Shown here: positions 1 to 5,001 of the stretch, piece after piece
How the letters are laid out: every line of letters starts with the position of its first letter
Position numbering within the stretch: position 1 is the first letter of the stretch
From: Lachnospiraceae bacterium
Lineage (GTDB): Bacteria; Bacillota; Clostridia; Lachnospirales; Lachnospiraceae
Length of the DNA stretch: 5,001 nucleotides
NCBI GenBank assembly: GCA_017446125.1
Contig: JAFSRL010000282.1
Location: 1-5,001, forward strand
Direction: 5' to 3'
Notes under the pieces: generated by a model
Database searches by the model: none
Told to the model about the DNA's origin: nothing
What the model saw: the letters and a program-made list of their open reading frames with translations, nothing else
Position numbers and translations under genes: made by a program

Positions 1-66
1 AAAAGGGACGGGTCCGAATTTCACCTTGGATAACAGGTGACATTCGGACCCGTCCCTTTTGTCATC
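1..66. repeat. Long palindromic repeat element (REP/BIME-like), copy 1
   Basis: Bases 1-19 pair perfectly with 42-60. After one mismatch (T20 opposite C41), bases 21-26 (TCACCT) pair with 35-40 (AGGTGA), leaving an 8-base loop, TGGATAAC, at 27-34. The right-hand end continues as GTCATC (61-66). Bases 52-66 recur exactly, in inverted orientation, at the end of the window, which shows this is a repeated element and not a one-off hairpin. Core sequences of the type AAAGGGACGG...CCGTCCCTTT next to TGACA/TGTCA resemble dispersed palindromes that I recall from many Clostridia and that are often linked to Y1 (REP-associated) transposases; that link is from memory and no transposase is present here. 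The stem ends in four Ts on one strand and begins with four As, so it could also act as a weak bidirectional terminator insulating pepD from the upstream gene. The element probably extends left beyond base 1. Confidence 0.85.
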
Positions 67-69
67 TTG

Positions 70-78
70 TGGTATACT
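70..78 (+). promoter_or_regulatory. Extended -10 promoter of pepD
   Basis: TGGTATACT (70-78) matches the extended -10 consensus TGnTATAaT with one deviation from TATAAT (C for A at the fifth base). No good -35 lies at the usual spacing: bases 50-55 read CCGTCC, inside the palindrome arm. This is acceptable for extended -10 promoters. Transcription would start near base 85, giving a short leader of about 23 bases that contains the ribosome binding site. The assignment is by inspection only. Confidence 0.55.
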
Positions 79-91
79 TATATGAGTGTAT

Positions 92-99
92 AAGGAGGG
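92..99 (+). promoter_or_regulatory. Strong Shine-Dalgarno fixing the pepD start
   Basis: AAGGAGGG lies with its AGGAGG core (93-98) nine bases upstream of ATG 108. This is a full match to the anti-Shine-Dalgarno at ideal spacing. It decides in favour of ATG 108 over the in-frame GTG at 69, which would have no ribosome binding site and would lie inside the promoter. Confidence 0.9.
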
Positions 100-107
100 T
101 ATACCAC

Positions 108-1589
108 ATGCGCATATTAGAGAATCTCGAACCGAACGACGTCTTTTATTATTTCGAGGAAATTTCCAAAATTCCCAGACCGTCCTATCAGGAAAAAGCC
201 ATCAGCGATTATCTGATGAAATTCGCTTTCGAGCATCACCTTGAGGCGAAGCAGGATTATCTTTACAACGTCATCATCATCAAGGAAGCCACCAAAGGGT
301 ATGAGAACGAGGAGCCCGTCATCCTGCAGGGTCACATGGACATGGTCTGCGAGAAGATTTCTTCCTGCAACAAGGACATGACGAAGGAGGGGCTGGACCT
401 CGTCGTCGAGGGCGATTTCTTACACGCAAAGGGCACGACCTTGGGCGGCGACGACGGCATCGCCGTAGCATACATCTTAGCGATTCTTGCCTCTGACACT
501 GTCAAGCACCCGCGCCTGGAGTGCGTCATCACGGTCTCGGAAGAGGTGGGCATGGACGGCGCAAGAGGCGTGGACTTGTCAAATCTGAAGGGGCACACCC
601 TGCTCAACATCGATTCGGAAAAAGAGGGCGAGCTTTTGACAAGCTGCGCCGGCGGCGGTAGACTCACCGTCACCCTGCCCTTGATCCGCGAGACCTCTCC
701 CGAGGCGGAGGCGATGCTGCCCGTTATGGTACATGTGCACTCCCTCATGGGCGGCCACTCCGGCATTGAAATCAACAAGGGACGCGCAAATGCCGTGCTT
801 GTCTTAGCGCAGGCACTCATCGCGGCGTACGCCGAAGTGCCGTTCCGCATCCTCTCTATCAACAACGGCGGCAAGGACAACGCCATCCCCAGAGAGACCA
901 CGGCACTCATCGCGCTGCCGGGCAGAAGTCTCTCTTCGTTTAAGGATGCTCTTCTGCGCACGCAGGAGGCGTACAGGGAGGAGTATGTAAAGGCGGATCC
1001 TGACATCACGATTGAGGTACATGAAGCGCCGGATGATGTGCTTTTGCTTCCGGAGAACAAGAGCGCGCTTTCCGCGGAGTCCACGAAGGCGGTGCTTACG
1101 CTCATCACCGCGTTGCCGAACGGCATTCTGCGCATGAGCGACAACATCGAGGGAATGGTCGAGACGAGCCTGAACTTAGGGATCATCGAGACGGATGCAA
1201 TCAAGCTGACGCTGCACTATGCGCTGCGCTCGAGTGTGGGCAGCGCCTACGACGCGATGGCGAAGAAGTGCGAGTGGATTGCAAAGGCCCTGGGTGCGGA
1301 GGTCATGCGAAAGGGCGAGTATCCCGCGTGGGAATTCAAGAAGGAATCCCCCCTGCGCGAGAAGATGATTAAGGTTTACAAGGAGCTCTTCCAAAAGGAC
1401 ATCGAGGTGGTGGCGGTGCATGCCGGCGTCGAGTGCGGGCTGCTCGCAGGAAAGATTGAAAACTTAGACGCAGTGTCGATTGGGCCTGATATGTTTGACA
1501 TCCATACGCCGCAGGAGCGCCTTAGTATTGCGAGCGTAAAGCGCACCTATGACTTTATTTTGAAGGTGCTGGAAACGAAGGGTGCGTAA
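108..1589 (+). CDS. pepD: Xaa-His dipeptidase PepD (aminoacyl-histidine dipeptidase, peptidase family M20)
   Basis: The 493-residue cytosolic zinc dipeptidase is expected to hydrolyse dipeptides such as Xaa-His (carnosine-like) in peptide and amino-acid salvage. Its length is close to the roughly 485 residues of E. coli PepD. Key M20 motifs are intact: GHMDMV with metal ligand His76 and Asp78, TLGGDDGIA with bridging Asp115, SEEVGMDGA with catalytic Glu145 and metal ligand Glu146, NIDSE with Asp169, and FDIHTPQE near the C-terminus with His466. The first five sit at a constant offset of -4 from the E. coli residues as I recall them, supporting alignment without gaps. The inserted lid/dimerisation domain (about 185-400) contains GGHSGIEINKGRANA around 215-229, typical of this family. 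There is no signal peptide or membrane segment. The start is set by the strong ribosome binding site at 92-99. The downstream channel gene begins 3 bases after the stop, implying one operon. Nothing is broken; substrate range is from family knowledge. Confidence 0.96.
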   Translation: MRILENLEPNDVFYYFEEISKIPRPSYQEKAISDYLMKFAFEHHLEAKQDYLYNVIIIKEATKGYENEEPVILQGHMDMVCEKISSCNKDMTKEGLDLVVEGDFLHAKGTTLGGDDGIAVAYILAILASDTVKHPRLECVITVSEEVGMDGARGVDLSNLKGHTLLNIDSEKEGELLTSCAGGGRLTVTLPLIRETSPEAEAMLPVMVHVHSLMGGHSGIEINKGRANAVLVLAQALIAAYAEVPFRILSINNGGKDNAIPRETTALIALPGRSLSSFKDALLRTQEAYREEYVKADPDITIEVHEAPDDVLLLPENKSALSAESTKAVLTLITALPNGILRMSDNIEGMVETSLNLGIIETDAIKLTLHYALRSSVGSAYDAMAKKCEWIAKALGAEVMRKGEYPAWEFKKESPLREKMIKVYKELFQKDIEVVAVHAGVECGLLAGKIENLDAVSIGPDMFDIHTPQERLSIASVKRTYDFILKVLETKGA

Positions 1590-1592
1590 GGC

Positions 1593-2780
1593 ATGACAAG
1601 AAAGCGTCTTTACGAAATCGTGGAGGTCGGGGCAAGCGACGACGCGGTAAGCCGCGCGTATGATTTCTTCTCCGCCGCGATGCTCTTACTTAACATCACC
1701 GTATTGTTTCTTTCCACGTTTGATGCGTTAAGCGCTTCTTACGGCGCAATTTTTTCCGTCATCGAGGCGGTGACGGTGTTCTTCTTTCTGGTTGATTTTG
1801 TCCTGCGACTTTTTTGCGCGGACTTTTTACGCCCGAAGCTTTCCCCCGCAAAGGCGCGTTTGACGTATGTGCTTTCGTTTACGGGACTGGTCGATCTGTT
1901 CTCCTTTCTGCCGTACTACCTGCCGTTCTTTTTTCCGCAGGGTGCGGTTGCCTTCCGCCTGTTCCGCTTAATCAGAATCTTCCGCCTGTTTCGCATCAAT
2001 GCGTATTATGACGCCATCAATGTCATCACGGGCGTGTTGAAGGCAAAGCGGCAGCAATTGATTTCTTCCGTTTTCATTATTCTGGTGCTGATGCTCGCGG
2101 CGTCTCTTTGCATGTATTCGCTGGAGCACGACGCGCAGCCCGAGGTTTTTAAGAATGCCTTCTCCGGCATCTGGTGGGCGGTGTCGACGCTGTTGACCGT
2201 GGGCTACGGCGACATTTATCCCGTGACCGCTTTGGGGAAATTCTTCAGCATTGTCCTGACGTTTTTGGGTGTCGGGCTTGTCGCCATCCCGACCGGTATC
2301 ATCAGCGCGGGCTTCGTGGAGCAGTATGCCGCCCTAAAGCGCAAAGCGGAAATCATCGAGGAGGATGACTTAAACTTCATCAAGATTAAGCTGTCCGCGG
2401 AAGACCTTTGGATCGGAAAGACCGTGAAGGAATTGGGACTGCCCGGCGGCATCATCATCGCTGCCATCCGCAGGGGTAAGGACATGATTGTGCCGCGCGG
2501 AAAGGTGTTGCTTGAACAGGACGACACATTGATTCTGGGCGCGGAGCCGCTTTCGGACGACCAGCACGTGGACTTGCAGGAAATCGTTTTGGGTCCTCAC
2601 AGCAAGTGGGTGGGGCGGCGCTTAAAGGACTTAGATCTTTCCCGCCAGACGATGATCGTGACCGTGAAACGAAACGGCCGCGTCCTGTTCCCGAACGGCG
2701 GCATGGAATTTAAGGAAGGCGACACCGTCATTCTCTACAGCAAGACACACATCAGCGGAGCAGATGATATTTCGGTATAA
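1593..2780 (+). CDS. Voltage-gated K+ channel (6-TM) with tandem RCK_C (TrkA-C) domains
   Basis: This 395-residue membrane protein should form a tetrameric potassium channel. S1 is about 25-45. S2 is about 53-73, with Glu58 and the charge-transfer pattern Phe65-x-x-Asp68. S3 is about 91-113, with Asp101. S4 carries arginines at every third position (122, 125, 128, 131, 134), a classic voltage sensor. S5 is about 157-177, followed by a pore helix (189-200), the K+ filter TVGYGD (202-207) and S6 (about 216-240). A short linker leads to two similar soluble lobes, about 260-318 and 326-385. Each has the RCK_C pattern: a beta strand, W(I/V)G-(K/R)-x-(V/L)-K-(E/D)-L, an I/V-rich strand followed by a basic turn, P-x-G, and (E/K)-x-D-T-(L/V)-I-L. 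There is no Rossmann RCK_N domain, which is unusual. RCK_C domains in Firmicutes K+ systems (KtrA, CpaA) can bind c-di-AMP, so ligand gating is possible but inferred. It starts 3 bases after pepD with only a weak GAAGGG upstream, suggesting translational coupling. Confidence 0.93.
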   Translation: MTRKRLYEIVEVGASDDAVSRAYDFFSAAMLLLNITVLFLSTFDALSASYGAIFSVIEAVTVFFFLVDFVLRLFCADFLRPKLSPAKARLTYVLSFTGLVDLFSFLPYYLPFFFPQGAVAFRLFRLIRIFRLFRINAYYDAINVITGVLKAKRQQLISSVFIILVLMLAASLCMYSLEHDAQPEVFKNAFSGIWWAVSTLLTVGYGDIYPVTALGKFFSIVLTFLGVGLVAIPTGIISAGFVEQYAALKRKAEIIEEDDLNFIKIKLSAEDLWIGKTVKELGLPGGIIIAAIRRGKDMIVPRGKVLLEQDDTLILGAEPLSDDQHVDLQEIVLGPHSKWVGRRLKDLDLSRQTMIVTVKRNGRVLFPNGGMEFKEGDTVILYSKTHISGADDISV

Positions 2781-2796
2781 TATTATCGTAATACCG
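2773..2796. promoter_or_regulatory. Inverted repeat CGGTAT-N12-ATACCG over the candidate promoter
   Basis: CGGTAT (2773-2778) is the reverse complement of ATACCG (2791-2796), separated by 12 AT-rich bases. The left arm overlaps the TATAAT and the right arm lies just after the expected transcription start, as an operator would. The half-site GGTAT is also the core of the inverted repeat at the pepD promoter (68-108), hinting at a shared regulator. The arms are only 6 bp, so chance is a real alternative. Confidence 0.3.
2776..2781 (+). promoter_or_regulatory. Consensus -10 (TATAAT) overlapping the channel stop codon
   Basis: TATAAT is a perfect -10 hexamer, and the TAA stop of the channel gene (2778-2780) lies within it. 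No convincing -35 is present 16-18 bases upstream (2753-2758 reads CAGCGG), and the bases before it (CGG) are not a TG extension. If used, the transcript would start near 2788 and give a leader of about 85 bases for the next gene. It may be an internal promoter adding to readthrough from the pepD promoter. Confidence 0.35.
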
Positions 2797-2872
2797 TCAA
2801 TCCTACGCGGATTATTGTCATAAACGACGATTATTGCTTGAAGGAAACCGCATAGAGGTTCATAATAGACGT
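2781..2872 (+). other. Spacer and leader between the channel and the orphan gene
   Basis: This 92-base AT-rich spacer has no rho-independent terminator, so readthrough from the pepD-channel unit is likely. It contains an 8-bp direct repeat GATTATTG at 2810-2817 and 2829-2836 (19 bp apart), and a weak hairpin AATCC-TACGC-GGATT (2799-2813). The best ribosome binding site is AGAGGT (2854-2859), 13 bases before ATG 2873, which is longer spacing than ideal. No RNA gene or riboswitch is recognised. Confidence 0.5.
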
Positions 2873-4987
2873 ATGGCACTTGCGAAATATGAAAAAGGCG
2901 AAGTATTTCATACCCTCGGGCGCGACACGGCGGATTTCATCGAAATCTTAGCCAAGGGCAGCGTCGAGATTTCGAACGGGCTTTTCAGCGTGGTCGCAAA
3001 GACCGGCGCAATTTTAGGGCTTGCGGAAAAAGCGGGAACCCCCTGCCACTTCAGCTATAGGGCCTTGGAGGACGTCCAGGTCATGCAATATGCTTATAAG
3101 ACCGATGCGGACATTGCGAAGATCATCGGCGCGAACGCAAAGAGCGCTCCGGTGCTTGCGGCGGAGTGTGTCCGGCTTGCCTGCGAAACCATCCTCGCCA
3201 GGAGCAACAAGTTCTCCGAGGCGATGGAGGCGCACGCGAAGATTATGGAGGACTACGCGGCGTATCCGGATTTGTGCGCAAGCTGCGGCGAGTTCCCCAA
3301 GAGCTTCGAGGGCATCAAGAGCTTGCAGACGCCGGACATGGAAGAGAACATCCAGGAGTGGGAAATCTACTACCTGCAGGCGCTGTTGCAAAACAGCGAG
3401 CTCATGCGCAAGAACGTGTACGCCTTGAGCCCCGAAATCGCGACCGGTACCGTGATGTTCACCGCGCGTTTCTACGATGCGGTCGCGGTAAGCTGCTCGC
3501 AGTTGCAGGAGTACGAGGAGCAGCTCAAAATGGATGCCTCCCCGTTCACCTCGGAATTCCAGACCATGCACGCAAAGGCGGTGGAACGGGAGCGTGCAGC
3601 GGGCGGCGCCGAAGCGGCCGTCGAAATCAAGGACGCTTTGGAAACCATTTTGAATTACGCGGAAGCAAGTCCGGAAACGACAGAAGCCTTCCGGAAGGCG
3701 GTTTTGGAATTCCGCGAAAACGAAAAGCGCTACGATTCCTCGGACGACGGAAGAGTCTTCCGCCGCAACTTAAGCAAGCACTATTATGAAATTTACAACG
3801 CAGCCTTCTTAAAGACGAGGGAATCCCATGACGTGGTGCCCTCCGAGGTCAAGATGATGCTGCAGTTCGGCTTTGTCGACGAGGTCTTGGCGGGCGAGGA
3901 AAACACCTCGATGCTGTATTCGCTTCTGCACAATTACAGCCCGGACCCGGAGGGCAAGGTCGTGAGCGCGTATGAGTGGCTCAACATGATTTACGATTTA
4001 AAGGTCGAGCCCTCCCGCAACGAATTCGACCAGGACTACCCGACCTACCTGCGGGAGCAAAAGACGATGGGCGAGATCACGCAGGAGAAGATGGACGAGC
4101 TCATGGAAAGCGGACGGGACAGGTTCTTGTTCGAGGCGAAGAATCTCTTTGCCCTGGGGTGCCGTGTCACCTTCGGCAACGCCGCGGGCTTTGTGCCGGT
4201 CTTTGATAAGTTAAACCTCATTCGTCCCATGAACAAGGCGTTTTTGACGCCTGCGATTTTGAACGAGGTGTTGAACAAGTTCCGCTCGGTGGACTTCGGA
4301 CTGTTCTCGCGGCAGAAGAGCTACTCGAATCCGGGGCTTGGCATCAACCAGATCTTTTTGAACGACATCATCACGCCGTACTTTATTCTGATGCCGGTGA
4401 CCGGCAGCCGCGGGAGCCTCTGGCAGGAGATTGAGGGCAAGAACCGCTCGACGCCCGCGAGAATGCTTCTGCCTGCCTTCTTTATTGACAACTTGGAGGA
4501 TGCGGTGTTGAAGCTTTGCGGTGACTTCCGCTGGGAGATGTGCAAGACGGAGCAGGGCATCCACTGGAACGACGTTACGGATCCGTCGCTCACCGCGTAC
4601 TACTGCGATTATCTGCAGTTCTTCAAGAAGAATCACTCGCTCTCCGAGGAGATGAAGGAGAAGGTCAGGATGCAGTTGAAGAAGTTCTCGAACAACTACA
4701 AGAATTTCTTCATCGCGGATTACGTCACCTACATCAATTACGAGGCGGAGGGCAGCCCGCGCCTGAATAAGGTCGCGCGGGAGATTCTCTTTACCTTCTG
4801 CCCCTTCCCGAAGGAGATGCGGGAGAAGATGGAGGACAACCCGCAGTTCCGCGAGCTCATCAAGAAGTACAACACGCAGTCGTCGAACAAGCGCCGCCCG
4901 CTGGCGGGGCTCATCAAGCGCATGCAGACGGACGGCGTGGACGTGCCTAAGGAGCTGATGCAGGAGTATGAGTATTTGAGCAGTTAG
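2873..4987 (+). CDS. Orphan protein with degenerate cyclic-nucleotide-binding-like N-terminus and large uncharacterised helical region
   Basis: This 704-residue protein is predicted cytosolic, with no signal peptide, membrane segment or recognisable helix-turn-helix. Residues about 5-75 follow the cyclic-nucleotide-binding (CRP-like) beta-roll pattern: YEKGEVFHTLG, then ILAKGSVEI, then GAILGL, then SYRALEDVQVMQY. By my manual alignment the phosphate-binding cassette is degenerate: the conserved Glu after the second glycine is Leu50 and the conserved Arg is Cys58, so binding of cAMP or cGMP in the usual way is doubtful. Residues about 93-320 look mostly alpha-helical and charged, with one CxxC (Cys135, Cys138). 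Residues about 321-704 are a second region rich in aromatic residues, including FDQDYPTYLRE around 385-395. I do not recognise a catalytic motif. ATG 2873 is preferred over TTG 2834 because the latter has no ribosome binding site and adds no domain residues. Glutamate codon use changes sharply near base 3840. It follows the K+ channel by 92 bases and ends against a palindromic repeat. The function is unknown; a sensor or scaffold role is only a guess. Confidence 0.85.
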   Translation: MALAKYEKGEVFHTLGRDTADFIEILAKGSVEISNGLFSVVAKTGAILGLAEKAGTPCHFSYRALEDVQVMQYAYKTDADIAKIIGANAKSAPVLAAECVRLACETILARSNKFSEAMEAHAKIMEDYAAYPDLCASCGEFPKSFEGIKSLQTPDMEENIQEWEIYYLQALLQNSELMRKNVYALSPEIATGTVMFTARFYDAVAVSCSQLQEYEEQLKMDASPFTSEFQTMHAKAVERERAAGGAEAAVEIKDALETILNYAEASPETTEAFRKAVLEFRENEKRYDSSDDGRVFRRNLSKHYYEIYNAAFLKTRESHDVVPSEVKMMLQFGFVDEVLAGEENTSMLYSLLHNYSPDPEGKVVSAYEWLNMIYDLKVEPSRNEFDQDYPTYLREQKTMGEITQEKMDELMESGRDRFLFEAKNLFALGCRVTFGNAAGFVPVFDKLNLIRPMNKAFLTPAILNEVLNKFRSVDFGLFSRQKSYSNPGLGINQIFLNDIITPYFILMPVTGSRGSLWQEIEGKNRSTPARMLLPAFFIDNLEDAVLKLCGDFRWEMCKTEQGIHWNDVTDPSLTAYYCDYLQFFKKNHSLSEEMKEKVRMQLKKFSNNYKNFFIADYVTYINYEAEGSPRLNKVAREILFTFCPFPKEMREKMEDNPQFRELIKKYNTQSSNKRRPLAGLIKRMQTDGVDVPKELMQEYEYLSS

Positions 4988-5001
4988 ATGACAAAAGGGA
5001 C
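4987..5001. repeat. Start of second palindromic element copy (cut by window end)
   Basis: The last 15 bases, GATGACAAAAGGGAC, are the exact reverse complement of bases 52-66. The match begins on the final G of the TAG stop of the 704-residue protein, so the element abuts the gene directly. Because the first copy is nearly symmetric, the orientation of this copy cannot be told from 15 bases. If complete, it would form a strong stem-loop just after the stop and could serve as the transcription terminator of this gene. Confidence 0.75.

Larger units (their letters stand above)
68..108. promoter_or_regulatory. 10-bp inverted repeat enclosing the -10 and the ribosome binding site
   Basis: TGTGGTATAC (68-77) is the exact reverse complement of GTATACCACA (99-108), with a 21-base spacer. 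The left arm overlaps the -10 box. The right arm runs up to and includes the A of the pepD start codon. The arm centres are 31 bp apart, close to three helical turns, so the arms could be a paired operator bound on one face of the DNA. Alternatively, in a transcript entering from upstream, the arms would form a hairpin with the Shine-Dalgarno in its loop and the start codon at its base. A transcript starting near 85 would lack the left arm and stay open. Because GTATAC is itself palindromic, the arms can also be read as a 7-bp direct repeat (GGTATAC at 71-77 and 98-104). The repeat is seen directly; the regulatory role is inferred. Confidence 0.5.

Noticed and set aside
69..107. In-frame GTG start at 69 adding 13 residues to PepD
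   Set aside because: It has no Shine-Dalgarno, lies on the -10 box, and the added residues include the translated ribosome binding site of the ATG at 108.
332..1204. Long open frame of 290 codons on the minus strand inside pepD
   Set aside because: It is antisense to a gene with every M20 motif intact. Its translation is rich in Ser, Ala and Pro with no family pattern, as expected from the opposite strand of a GC-biased gene.
2797..2815. Terminator between the channel and the orphan gene
   Set aside because: The hairpin AATCC/GGATT has only 5 bp and no T-run follows, so it is not a credible rho-independent terminator.
2838..2866. TTGAAG-N17-CATAAT as a promoter for the orphan gene
   Set aside because: The spacing is right, but transcription would start at about the ATG itself, giving a leaderless message. 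The matches are only partial, so TATAAT at 2776 is preferred.
2834..2872. TTG start at 2834 for the orphan protein
   Set aside because: No ribosome binding site precedes it, and the extra 13 residues come before the first strand of the cNMP-like fold. ATG 2873 has AGAGGT upstream, although at slightly long spacing, so some doubt remains.
3014..3571. Open frame of 185 codons on the minus strand within the orphan gene
   Set aside because: Its translation is dominated by Arg, Leu, Val and His and has no recognisable domain. It mirrors the codon bias of the sense gene, which carries the cNMP-like pattern.
3166..3789. Open frame of 207 codons on the plus strand in a different frame of the orphan gene
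   Set aside because: Its Arg- and Gly-rich low-complexity translation is typical of an out-of-frame reading. There is no ribosome binding site, and it lies wholly inside the larger gene.

Overview
The window reads as chromosomal DNA of a moderately GC-rich Clostridia-type Firmicute, most plausibly a Lachnospiraceae relative. The reasons are a full AAGGAGG Shine-Dalgarno before the first gene, tight gene packing on one strand, and protein families (a PepD-type dipeptidase and a cyclic-nucleotide-binding-like orphan) that fit this group. The taxonomic placement is inference from sequence style and remembered family distributions, not from a search.

Layout, left to right, all genes on the + strand: (1) bases 1-66 are a near-perfect 60-base palindrome (a 25-position stem with one mismatch and an 8-base loop) plus a short tail. 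(2) A compact promoter and leader (about 68-107) has an extended -10, a strong ribosome binding site and a 10-bp inverted repeat spanning both. (3) pepD (108-1589) encodes an M20-family Xaa-His dipeptidase with all expected metal and catalytic residues. (4) Three bases later comes a six-transmembrane voltage-gated K+ channel (1593-2780) with a TVGYGD filter, a five-arginine S4 and two tandem RCK_C (TrkA-C) domains. (5) A 92-base spacer carries a perfect TATAAT overlapping the channel stop codon, inside another small inverted repeat. (6) A 704-residue protein (2873-4987) has an N-terminal cyclic-nucleotide-binding-like fold that lacks the usual ligand-contacting Glu and Arg, followed by about 600 residues that I do not recognise. 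(7) The last 15 bases (4987-5001) are the exact reverse complement of bases 52-66. A second copy of the palindromic element therefore appears to begin at the final gene's stop codon, so the three genes sit between two copies.

pepD and the channel are almost certainly one transcription unit and are probably translationally coupled. The third gene may be read through from them and may also have its own promoter. A functional link is plausible but unproven: the channel carries ligand-sensing RCK_C lobes, and the next gene carries a degenerate cyclic-nucleotide-binding module. The parts most worth a second look are the orphan 704-residue protein, the RCK_C-only channel architecture, the flanking palindromes, and the inverted repeat that encloses the pepD ribosome binding site.
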